From the NCBI RefSeq assembly GCF_021044625.1, contig NZ_CP087999.1, positions 575,001-639,000 on the forward strand: DNA of 64,000 bases, in the 5' to 3' direction. Below the pieces are notes generated by a model, which was given only the letters and a program-made list of their open reading frames with translations, was not told the origin of the DNA and made no database searches. This document shows positions 17,037-24,275 of the stretch, in pieces. The stretch comes from Geomonas sp. RF6 (GTDB taxonomy: Bacteria > Desulfobacterota > Desulfuromonadia > Geobacterales > Geobacteraceae). The translations under genes and the position numbers were made by a program. The stretch's first letter is position 1. Each line of letters opens with the position of its first letter.

Positions 17037-17369
17037 CTAGAGGGAGAGCTTCTCGGCGATTTTGCGCATCTGGATGCCGTGCACGAGCGACGCACCGCCG
17101 CGGATCGCGGTCACCACATGGAGCGCCTCGGTCATCTCCCCGAGACTCGCCCCCTTTTCGAGGCAACCGCGGGTATAGGCATCGATGCAGTAGGGGCACT
17201 GCACCGTGTGGGCGACAGCGAGGGCGATGAGGGCCTTTTCCCGCTCGGACAGCTCCCCTTCGGCAAAGACAGAGCCATAGTAGTCGAAAAATTTCTGCGC
17301 CAGTTCCGGCGCGTCGTTGCCGATCTCGGCGAAGCGGGGGAGGTCCTTCGGGTCGTAGTAGTTTTCCAT
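17037..17369 (-). CDS. AhpD/carboxymuconolactone-decarboxylase-like protein of arsenosugar operons
   Basis: 110 residues, a usual length for the family. The redox motif CPYC sits in [15 protein letters not shown] near residues 57-66, with the downstream helix [17 protein letters not shown], which is the layout of AhpD-like peroxidase subunits. The ATG at 17369 is preceded by AAAGGAGTTGC. A protein of this type is regularly found next to ArsS and is named a peroxidase-like arsenosugar-associated protein; its exact reaction is unknown. Here it lies directly upstream of arsS. Confidence 0.88.
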   Translation of the reverse strand: MENYYDPKDLPRFAEIGNDAPELAQKFFDYYGSVFAEGELSEREKALIALAVAHTVQCPYCIDAYTRGCLEKGASLGEMTEALHVVTAIRGGASLVHGIQMRKIAEKLSL

Positions 17370-17394
17370 TGCAACTCCTTTGGTAGATATAGCC

Positions 17395-17472
17395 GGTCCG
17401 ACTGGTCCGACTGGTCCGACTGGTCCGACTGGTCCGACTGGTCCGACTGGTCCGACTGGTCCGACTGGTCCG
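17395..17472. repeat. 9-bp tandem repeat, about 8.7 copies of GGTCCGACT
   Basis: Eight uninterrupted perfect copies (17395-17466) and a partial ninth occupy the gap between the VTT gene and the AhpD-like gene. Perfect identity of the units suggests a recently expanded array able to change copy number by slippage. It has no spacers, so it is not a CRISPR array. It lies about 25 bp upstream of the AhpD-like start and could alter leader length or translation. Confidence 0.95.
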
Positions 17473-17492
17473 GCCGGTGCGGGCGCGTCCCG

Positions 17493-18158
17493 CTAGCGAC
17501 GCCGGAAAAAGATCGCCGGGGCGAGCGCGAAGAGCCCCAGCAGCACGAAAGAGAGAAGCACCCGCCCCGACAGAATCCCGCCGATACTCTCCACAGTGGC
17601 GAGGCTCGCACCGGCATTGCAGTACACGAGCCCCCCCGGAATGATTCCCACCAGCGTCACCAGTACGAAGATCTTCAACGGCAGCCGCGTCACCCCTGCG
17701 GCGAGGTTCACCAGGAAAAAGGGGAATAGAGGTACCAGCCGCAGGAAGAGGAGGTAGTTCCCCCCGCGCGCCTCCAGCTCCTTGTTGATCCCCTCCAGCC
17801 TCCCCCCGAAGCGGTGCAGCACTGCGTCGCGCAGGAGGTAGCGCGAGACGAGAAAGGCGAGCGTCGCTCCTGTCGTAGCGGAGAGGACCGCATAGAGCGC
17901 TCCCGAAAACGTCCCGAAGATCGCCCCGGCCCCCAGGGAGAGGACCGCCGCCCCCGGGAGGGAGAGCGCCGTCACGGTCACATACAGAAGGACGAAAACC
18001 GTCACCGTCTGCCAGCGATGCCCCTGATAATAGTGGAGGAGTCGCCCCTGGTTCCCCTTCAGCGACTCAAGCGTCAGGTAGCGCCAGAGGTCGAAGTACC
18101 AGAAGAGGGCGACGAGCACGAGCACCCCGGCGATCAAAGCGATTTTTCTGGTTGCCAC
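17493..18158 (-). CDS. TVP38/TMEM64 (VTT-domain) integral membrane protein
   Basis: 221 residues with an N-terminal membrane helix ([17 protein letters not shown]) and about five more hydrophobic segments. The VTT/DedA-like core is marked by [27 protein letters not shown] and [17 protein letters not shown]. It starts at a GTG whose ribosome site AGGAGG lies within the last codons of the flavoprotein gene, so the pair is translationally coupled. VTT proteins are thought to act in lipid movement or transport. Linkage to ArsS genes is common, but its function there is not established. Confidence 0.88.
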   Translation of the reverse strand: MATRKIALIAGVLVLVALFWYFDLWRYLTLESLKGNQGRLLHYYQGHRWQTVTVFVLLYVTVTALSLPGAAVLSLGAGAIFGTFSGALYAVLSATTGATLAFLVSRYLLRDAVLHRFGGRLEGINKELEARGGNYLLFLRLVPLFPFFLVNLAAGVTRLPLKIFVLVTLVGIIPGGLVYCNAGASLATVESIGGILSGRVLLSFVLLGLFALAPAIFFRRR

Positions 18159-18159
18159 T

Positions 18160-19668
18160 TCACCTCCTCTGCCAGGAAAGCCACGCGGAGAGTACCTTCT
18201 TCACGAAAGGGGTGAGCCTCGTCCTGTTGAAGGTGTCCGCCACCTTCCTGAGCACCTCGGACTGGGTCGGATACGGATGGATCGTGGCGCCGATCCCCTT
18301 TAGCCCTACTCCGTTTCTCATAGCCACGGCAAGCTCACCCACAAGCTCCCCGGCATGCCGCGCCACCACCGTAGCGCCCGCTATGCGATCGGAGCTCCCC
18401 CAGAGGTGCACCCGGGCAAAGCCATCACTCTCGCCGTCCAGCACGGCGCGGTCGACTGCCGACAGAGGAACCGTGATCGTCCGCACCCTCCCCGTCAGAT
18501 CCCGCTCATACCCCCCGACGTGCGCGATCTCCGGGTCGGTGTAGGTGCACCACGGCACCACGAGGGCGGAGTTTTTCTGCCTGCCGCCGAAGAGCGCGTT
18601 CGCCACCACGATCCGCGCCTGCGCGTCGGCGACGTGGGTGAACTTGTAGGGGGAGCAGATATCTCCCGCCGCGTACACCCGCGGGTTGCTCGTCCGGAGC
18701 GTGTCGCTCACCTTCACCCCCGATCCGTCCCAGGCGATCTCTCCCCGTTCCAGATCAAGCCCCTCCACATTCGGCGCACGCCCCACCGCAAGGAGTATGG
18801 CATCGCAGGGGACCGCAATCGTCTCCCCTCCCCTCTCCACGGCCAGCACCTTTTCCCCCGCCGCGACCTCGACATGCCGGAGCCGACCGTTGAAAAGGAT
18901 CTCGATCCCCTCAGCCGCGAAGGCATCGTTCAGCAGGCGTGCCGCATCCGGATCCTCGCGCGGCAGGAGCTGATCCCCCGATGCGATGAGGGTGACGCGG
19001 CTCCCGAAGCGGGAGAAGGCCTGGGCGAGCTCGCACCCCACCGGCCCGGCGCCGACCACCGCGAGGCGCGGCGGGAGGGTCTCCAGGGAAAATACCGTCT
19101 CGTTGGTAAGATAGCCGCCCTCCTCGAGTCCCGGCAGATCCGGGACCTTTGCCCGCGAGCCGGTGCACAGGGCGGCCTTGCGAAAGTGGAGGGTTCGCCC
19201 CCCCACCTCCACCGCGTCCGGCGCGACAAAACGGCAGTCGCCGAAGAAAACATCCACCCCCAGCTCATCGCGGAAGCGCCGCGCCGAGTCATGCCCGCTC
19301 AATTGCGCCCGCAGCGCACGCATCCGTCGCATCACCTCAGCGAAGTCGCAGCCGGGGGTCCCCGCGGAGAGGGCGAAGCGCTCGGCGGTCGTCCCATCGA
19401 AGAGGGCGCGGGCGGAACGAAGGAGCGCCTTTGACGGGACGCAGCCGGTATTGAGGCAGTCCCCCCCCATGAGGTGCCGCTCCACCAGTGCGACCCGCGC
19501 GCCGAGTGCGGCACCGGCGGCAGCGGTCACAAGCCCCGCGGTTCCGGCGCCGATCACCACAAGGTTGTAGCGCCCGGAGGGGACCGGGTTCTCCCAGCGT
19601 TCCGGATGGACGTTTGAGAGAAGGGCCCGGTTCTCCTCCCCTTCCGGCACCAGCGTCACGTGCGGCAT
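18160..19668 (-). CDS. Pyridine nucleotide-disulfide oxidoreductase, mercuric-reductase-like
   Basis: 502 residues from ATG 19668. The FAD motif VVIGAGTAGLVTAAAGAALG is followed by the redox-active GGDCLNTGCVPSK (CX4C). The NAD(P)H motif is AVVGAGPVGCELAQAF, with VYAAGDIC and a C-terminal dimerisation domain ending TIHPYPTQSE. It has no N-terminal heavy-metal-binding domain and lacks the vicinal C-terminal cysteines of true MerA, so mercury reduction is unlikely. It is first in the operon with the VTT, AhpD-like and ArsS genes, suggesting a redox role in arsenic metabolism. A dihydrolipoamide-dehydrogenase-like function remains possible. Confidence 0.88.
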   Translation of the reverse strand: MPHVTLVPEGEENRALLSNVHPERWENPVPSGRYNLVVIGAGTAGLVTAAAGAALGARVALVERHLMGGDCLNTGCVPSKALLRSARALFDGTTAERFALSAGTPGCDFAEVMRRMRALRAQLSGHDSARRFRDELGVDVFFGDCRFVAPDAVEVGGRTLHFRKAALCTGSRAKVPDLPGLEEGGYLTNETVFSLETLPPRLAVVGAGPVGCELAQAFSRFGSRVTLIASGDQLLPREDPDAARLLNDAFAAEGIEILFNGRLRHVEVAAGEKVLAVERGGETIAVPCDAILLAVGRAPNVEGLDLERGEIAWDGSGVKVSDTLRTSNPRVYAAGDICSPYKFTHVADAQARIVVANALFGGRQKNSALVVPWCTYTDPEIAHVGGYERDLTGRVRTITVPLSAVDRAVLDGESDGFARVHLWGSSDRIAGATVVARHAGELVGELAVAMRNGVGLKGIGATIHPYPTQSEVLRKVADTFNRTRLTPFVKKVLSAWLSWQRR

Positions 19669-20158
19669 CGTACCCCCTTTCCGGCACACCCTCACCGGGG
19701 AGACCGGAGCGGCAGAAAAGGCGCTGCGCAGGATAGCGGATCGCACCGGCCCTGTCCACCCTGTCACTGCAGAAAAGAAGTTCTGTATTGGTCAGGTACA
19801 CAGGAACAGATTGTACAGCAGCAGCGGAGAGCATGAAAGACAAGGAAGGTATCGCATGTCAAAACCGAGGATGTCACGGATGCGCTTACAAGTAGCTACC
19901 TTCTCCTTTGAAGACAACTACATCTACAGGGCGCACCATGACACACAGTGACATCACCCCCCTTGGAGGAGAGTGGCACAGAGTGATCGATTGGCTCGAC
20001 CGCAACTGTCCAAGTCCATCGAGACCGGCGGCTATGACTTCACGACCTTGAAAAGGACGGAAGCTATATTATACTGAGCAGGTCGCAGCTCCAGGCAAAA
20101 TCCCCGCAAAACCCTTTCCGGCGCGGCTTTACAGCTCCTGCCCCCGCAAGGAGGAAGA
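19669..20158. other. Intergenic region between arsenosugar and cytochrome b operons
   Basis: About 490 bp between divergent genes. Two short plus-strand frames (about 31 codons from 19856 and 37 codons from 19938) have no convincing ribosome sites or recognisable product. A third frame ending near 20078 could be a decayed small gene. The promoters of both flanking operons should be here; a candidate for the cytochrome b side is listed separately. Confidence 0.45.
20048..20075 (+). promoter_or_regulatory. Candidate sigma-70 promoter of the cytochrome b operon
   Basis: TTGAAA (20048-20053) and TATACT (20070-20075) are separated by 16 bp. Transcription would start near 20082 and leave a leader of about 75 nt before the ATG at 20159, which has the strong ribosome site AAGGAGGAAG. 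The prediction rests on sequence only. Confidence 0.45.
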
Positions 20159-21256
20159 ATGGCAATTTTCAAAAGACTCTTCGACTGGCTCGACGTGCGT
20201 ATCGGGCTGCGGGAAGTGGTGGACAAGGAACTCACCGGCTACCTGCTGCCGCACGACATAAACGCCTGGTACTCCCTGGGGAGCGTTCTCCTGGTGATCT
20301 TCCTGATCCAGGTCCTTACCGGCATGCTCCTTCTCGTCTACTACGTCCCGGACGCGGAGAAGGCGTTCAAGAGCGTCACCTTCATCATGAACAACGTCCC
20401 CTTCGGGTGGCTGATCCGGCTGGCCCACGCCGTCGGCTCTAACCTCATGGTGGCGGTGCTCCTGCTGCATCTTCTGTCGACCCTCTTCATGGGGGCGTAT
20501 AAAAGCCCGCGTGAGCTGAACTGGCTCACGGGATTCATCCTCTTCACCCTCGTGCAGGGGATCTCCCTTACCGGATACCTCGCTCCCTGGAGCCAGCTCT
20601 CCTTCTGGGCCACCACCGTCGCCACGAACAGCGTCAGCGCAGCCCCCCTTGCGGGGCCAAAGCTCGTGGAGTTTCTGCGCGGCGGCAAGCTCGTCGGCCC
20701 CTCGACGCTCGGGCGCTTCTTCGCGCTGCACGTCGCCTTCATACCGGTCCTCATCGCAGGCTTCATAGGCGCCCACCTCTTTCTCCTGAAGCGCACCGGC
20801 GTCTCCACGCCGCCGTTTCGGGAAAAGCACCGACGCTGGACGGGGGAGAGCTACAGCTATGAAAGCCACCCCGGCGGCATACCGTTTTTCCCGAATTACG
20901 CGCTGCAGGACGCCACCTCCATATTTCTCTATCTCGCACTCTTTCTGGCGGTGATCTTCTTCGCCCCCACGATCTTCTTTCCGAAGGACGCATTCCTGCC
21001 GGCAAACGCCTTCCAGACGCCGGCGCATATAAAGCCTGAGTGGTATTTCCTGGCAAACTACCAGACGCTGAAGATCTTTCCAAACGAGCTCATAGGGCTG
21101 GCCGTGCAGGGGGCGGCGATGACCCTCCTCGCCCTTTTGCCATTTCTCGACCGGGGACCGGAGCGCAATCCGTACCGGCGACCGCTGTTCCTCACCTGCG
21201 TCATCGCCGGGTTACTCCTGTGGGTGGGGCTCAGCATTTGGGGGCACTTCTCATGA
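20159..21256 (+). CDS. Cytochrome b/b6-type membrane subunit of a quinol-cytochrome c complex
   Basis: 365 residues, about eight membrane helices. The N-terminal half matches cytochrome b6: LRLAHAVGSN-type histidines (RLAHAVGSNLMV, LLLHLLSTL), the GYLAPWSQLSFWA segment, and FALHVAFIPVLIAGFIGAHLF with the second pair of heme-b histidines. The C-terminal half has the subunit-IV PEWYF motif (IKPEWYFLANYQTLK) of the quinol-oxidation site. It is thus a fused b6/IV-like protein that oxidises or reduces menaquinol. It overlaps by 4 bp the gene for a multiheme cytochrome. No Rieske gene is adjacent, so electrons probably pass directly to the c-type subunit. Confidence 0.92.
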   Translation: MAIFKRLFDWLDVRIGLREVVDKELTGYLLPHDINAWYSLGSVLLVIFLIQVLTGMLLLVYYVPDAEKAFKSVTFIMNNVPFGWLIRLAHAVGSNLMVAVLLLHLLSTLFMGAYKSPRELNWLTGFILFTLVQGISLTGYLAPWSQLSFWATTVATNSVSAAPLAGPKLVEFLRGGKLVGPSTLGRFFALHVAFIPVLIAGFIGAHLFLLKRTGVSTPPFREKHRRWTGESYSYESHPGGIPFFPNYALQDATSIFLYLALFLAVIFFAPTIFFPKDAFLPANAFQTPAHIKPEWYFLANYQTLKIFPNELIGLAVQGAAMTLLALLPFLDRGPERNPYRRPLFLTCVIAGLLLWVGLSIWGHFS

Positions 21257-22071
21257 CCATGAAAGGCAACTGGCCGCCGCTTCGGCGCAACCTCTTTCCT
21301 GCCGTTCTTATCCTTTTCTCCCTTGTTGCGCCCGCCTCCGCGGAACAGCAAGGGAACGAGACCGTGTGCATCCAGTGTCACGGAGCGCTGCCGGGGAAAC
21401 TCGGGGAACCGGTCGCGCTGTGGAAACAGAGCATCCACGCGGAGAACGGCATAAGCTGCGACGGCTGCCACGGCGGACAACCGCGCGACGCCGCGAACGC
21501 CATGAACCGCGCCATGGGCTTTTTGGGGAAACCGAGCGAAGGTGAGATCCCCGCTTTCTGCGGCCGCTGCCACGTCGGAGTCATGAAGGACTTCCTCGCC
21601 AGCGCGCACGGCAGGGCGCTGGGGCGCGGGGGACCGACCTGCGTCACCTGCCACAGCAACCACAAGGTGGTGAAAGCAACGATCGCCCTCATCAACGAGA
21701 AGGACTGCAGCCGATGCCACAGCTTCGAGCGCGCGAGCATCATAAGGGACGCGATGCAGCGCACGGAGGGACGTGTGGTGGCGATCGACGCCCGCATCTC
21801 CGAGTTCAAGGGGGAAGGTGTGGACACGGAAGCGCTGGAGAAGGGGCTCTTCGCGGTGCGAAACCGCTTCCACTCCCTCTTCCACGAAGTGAACGTGGAA
21901 AAGGTGCGCAGCGACTCCGCGCAGATAAACACGGAGCTCGACAAGTTCCAGCGCGAGATCGCGGTCATCGACCAGACGAAGAAGAAGCGGAAACTCGCAG
22001 GGGGGATCGCCGTCGGCGCGGCTCTGGCGATCGCGGGACTCTTCCATCTCTTCAGAAAAACCTTCGAGTAG
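21253..22071 (+). CDS. Membrane-anchored pentaheme c-type cytochrome, partner of the cytochrome b
   Basis: 272 residues; the ATG overlaps the cytochrome b stop (ATGA). An N-terminal signal (NLFPAVLILFSLVAPASA/E) is followed by five CXXCH sites: CIQCH, CDGCH, CGRCH, CVTCH and CSRCH. Then comes a helical, charged stretch (about residues 165-245) and a C-terminal membrane helix (LAGGIAVGAALAIAGLFHLF). This gives a periplasmic heme domain tethered to the inner membrane beside the b subunit. It resembles the Cbc-type menaquinol:periplasmic-cytochrome complexes of Geobacter. The direction of electron flow cannot be told. Confidence 0.9.
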   Translation: MTMKGNWPPLRRNLFPAVLILFSLVAPASAEQQGNETVCIQCHGALPGKLGEPVALWKQSIHAENGISCDGCHGGQPRDAANAMNRAMGFLGKPSEGEIPAFCGRCHVGVMKDFLASAHGRALGRGGPTCVTCHSNHKVVKATIALINEKDCSRCHSFERASIIRDAMQRTEGRVVAIDARISEFKGEGVDTEALEKGLFAVRNRFHSLFHEVNVEKVRSDSAQINTELDKFQREIAVIDQTKKKRKLAGGIAVGAALAIAGLFHLFRKTFE

Positions 22072-22327
22072 CCTTGCCACGGGAGGGGTCCCCCGGGGCC
22101 CCTCCACCCGCCCGACTGCCGCGGCGTGTCCCTTTCCCATCTACCCGTCCACAGGTAACCCTCCGGTTTCACAGCATTTCCTTCCGCACCACCTTCGGCT
22201 CGTTCTACATTAGTTACGCCCTTATTGAAAACTTTAGCCCCTATCCTTAATTAGAGTGACAGAGGTCACAACTTTTTTGAGCATCCCGTGGTACTGTCCG
22301 TTCAACGAAAATTCGCATAAGCAGTTC

Positions 22328-22412
22328 GATACACGACAATACTAAAGCTTCCGCGAGGGAGTGACGGAAAGCCTACAGGGTCTCACCGAGACAGCCGGGT
22401 CGCCGAAATATC
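22328..22412 (+). ncRNA. GEMM-Ib (3',3'-cGAMP-type) riboswitch aptamer
   Basis: The segment follows the GEMM-I aptamer closely. P1 arms are GATA/TATC at the two ends, then ACACGACAATACTAAA, a hairpin closed by a GCGA tetraloop region (CCGCGAGG), the GGAAAGCC junction, a second hairpin GGGTCTC..GAGAC, and the receptor AGCCGGGTCGCCGAAAT. It matches nearly base for base the Geobacter aptamers shown to sense 3',3'-cGAMP. The ACTAAA at 22341-22346 carries A where c-di-GMP-selective aptamers carry the ligand-contacting G20. It stands about 200 bp ahead of the malectin-domain gene. Confidence 0.9.
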
Positions 22413-22438
22413 ACACGATATGAGGACCCGGCTTTTTT
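22394..22438 (+). terminator. Riboswitch-controlled intrinsic terminator
   Basis: GCCGGGTC (22394-22401) pairs perfectly with GACCCGGC (22425-22432), followed by six T. The 5' arm is part of the aptamer's own 3' helix, so ligand-stabilised aptamer and terminator exclude each other. The geometry predicts an ON switch, with transcription proceeding when the dinucleotide is bound. Confidence 0.85.
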
Positions 22439-22610
22439 GCGTCTGCAGGGGAAATTGCGACCTGAAGTCGGGGAAATGGAAACGTGGCAACACCAACCAA
22501 ACCCCTTTTAAGGAGCTGAAAAAGCGGCAGCAAGCACCATGCTAAGTCCGGAAGGGTGCCGGGATGCTCGTAAGGGCCCGGCAAAAGAACTAAGGGAGGA
22601 AGCATCATCT

Positions 22611-24191
22611 ATGGTTAGAACTACCGTTTCAAAGGCAGCAGCATTTTTCCGCCGGAACTGTCTCGCCCCCGTCGTGGCGGCCGTACTGGCAGTGACCCTC
22701 GCAGGCGCCCCGGAGGCACAGGCGGCAACAGCGACACTTACCTGGAGCGCCCCCACCACCAACAGCGACGGCTCGAGCCTCACCGACCTCGCCGGCTACA
22801 AGGTCTACGTCGGCACCTCCTCCGGGAGCTACCAGCCCGGGGTCGATGTCGGGAAGGTCACGAGCTACACCGTGAGCAACCTCACCGACGGCGGCACCTA
22901 CTACTTTGCCATCACGGCGTACAACAGCGCAAGGGTCGAGAGCTCACGTTCCAATGAAGTGAGCAAGGCGACAGCGGTCACAGCATACACCATCACGGCG
23001 AGCGCCGGAACCGGCGGTTCGATCACCGCAACGGGGAACACCAACGTCTCCAGCGCCACGAACGGCAGCACGACCATCACGAGCGTTACCGTCGCATCAG
23101 GCGCCAACCAGACCTTCAGCATCACCCCCGCCAGCGGCTACAGCGTGGCGAGCCTGACGGTCGACGGCGCGGCAGTCGCGGCGGCCACTTCCTACACCTT
23201 CGCGACCGTAAAAGCGAACCACACCATCGCCGCCACCTTCAGCGCGACGAGCGGCGGCACCACGACCGGCACCGGAACCGGCACCGGCACCACCACCGGC
23301 ACCGCGGCCCCGATCTTTGCGACCAACAGCGGCGGCGCGCAGTACACCGACGCCAGCGGTGCGATCTACTCCGCGGATACGAAGTACAGCGGCGGGAGCG
23401 TCGCTTCAGTCACCAGCGCCATCAGAGGCACCGCAGATCAGAAGCTGTACCAGAGCGAGCGCTACGGCAACTTCACCTACAGCGTCCCTGTGGCAAACGG
23501 CAACTACACGGTCACCCTGAAGCTTGCGGAGACGTACTGGACCGCGGCGGGGAAACGCGTCTTCAACGTGGCGGTGAACGGTACCACCGCGATCAGCAAC
23601 CTCGACGTCTTTGCGAAGGTCGGCAGCAACGCCGCCTACGATGTGACCATTCCGGTCAACGTCTCCACCGGCACCCTCTCCCTCGCCTTCACGAGCGTGG
23701 TCGACAACGCGAAGGTCTGCGCCATCGTGGTGAAGCCGACGACCGCCGGGAGCCCTGTCTTCGCCATCGATGCAGGTGGTACGAACTACCTGAGCGCCAC
23801 CGGTCTCGTCTACCTCCCCGACACCAGGTTCACCGGGGGTGTGAATTCCTCCACCACCACGAGCGCCATCACCGGGACGACCGACGGGAAGATGTACCAG
23901 AACAACCGCCGCGGCAACTTCTCCTACAACATCCCCGTCGCCAACGGCAACTACACCGTGCGCCTGAAGTTCGCCGAGACGTACTGGAGCGCCGCCGGCA
24001 GCCGCGTCTTCGACGTCGCAGTCAACGGGGCCACCGCCCTCAGCAACGTGGACATCTTCTCCAAGGTCGGCAAGAACGCGGCCTACGACGTGGAGATCCC
24101 GGCAACGGTCAGCAACGGCAACCTGAGCATCGGCTTCACCACCAAGGTCGACAACGCCCTGGTGAGCGCCATCCTCGTTACCGCTCGGTAG
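22611..24191 (+). CDS. Secreted FN3-repeat-double malectin protein under riboswitch control
   Basis: 526 residues from ATG 22611 (GGGAGGAAG ribosome site 11 bp upstream; an earlier in-frame ATG at 22539 lacks a good site). A signal peptide ends near APEAQA/A (residue 39). A fibronectin-III domain (about 42-121) is followed by a bacterial repeat domain (about 124-213), a Thr/Gly linker, and two malectin-like domains (about 235-375 and 382-526). The malectin domains are clear duplicates, with GNFxYxxPVANGNYTVxLKxAETYW in each. Malectin domains bind carbohydrate, so this should be an extracellular matrix or polysaccharide-binding protein. It has no heme motif or membrane anchor. Confidence 0.88.
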   Translation: MVRTTVSKAAAFFRRNCLAPVVAAVLAVTLAGAPEAQAATATLTWSAPTTNSDGSSLTDLAGYKVYVGTSSGSYQPGVDVGKVTSYTVSNLTDGGTYYFAITAYNSARVESSRSNEVSKATAVTAYTITASAGTGGSITATGNTNVSSATNGSTTITSVTVASGANQTFSITPASGYSVASLTVDGAAVAAATSYTFATVKANHTIAATFSATSGGTTTGTGTGTGTTTGTAAPIFATNSGGAQYTDASGAIYSADTKYSGGSVASVTSAIRGTADQKLYQSERYGNFTYSVPVANGNYTVTLKLAETYWTAAGKRVFNVAVNGTTAISNLDVFAKVGSNAAYDVTIPVNVSTGTLSLAFTSVVDNAKVCAIVVKPTTAGSPVFAIDAGGTNYLSATGLVYLPDTRFTGGVNSSTTTSAITGTTDGKMYQNNRRGNFSYNIPVANGNYTVRLKFAETYWSAAGSRVFDVAVNGATALSNVDIFSKVGKNAAYDVEIPATVSNGNLSIGFTTKVDNALVSAILVTAR

Positions 24192-24211
24192 TACACAGAC
24201 TCTTACCTCAC

Positions 24212-24243
24212 GCCGGTCCGGCCGCCGAGGCCGCCGGACCGGC
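24212..24243 (+). repeat. Perfect inverted repeat between malectin and beta-helix genes
   Basis: GCCGGTCCGGC (24212-24222) and GCCGGACCGGC (24233-24243) form an 11-bp GC-only stem with a ten-base loop. No T-run follows, so it is more likely an RNA-stabilising or partial attenuation hairpin inside the operon than a full terminator. Confidence 0.7.
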
Positions 24244-24275
24244 ACCCAGACAGTCTATTCTGATAGGAGATATGA

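Noticed and set aside
17395-17472. CRISPR array or repeat protein
   Set aside because: The 9-bp units are contiguous with no spacers, and the open frames through them (repeats of Ser-Asp-Gln or Ser-Asp-Trp) have no start signal and conflict with flanking genes.
18160-19668. True mercuric reductase (MerA)
   Set aside because: It lacks the N-terminal metal-binding domain and the C-terminal vicinal cysteines, and no mer genes adjoin it.
22260-22320. Sigma-54 promoter ahead of the riboswitch
   Set aside because: TGGTACTGTCCGTTC has the first GG but lacks the -12 GC at the needed spacing.
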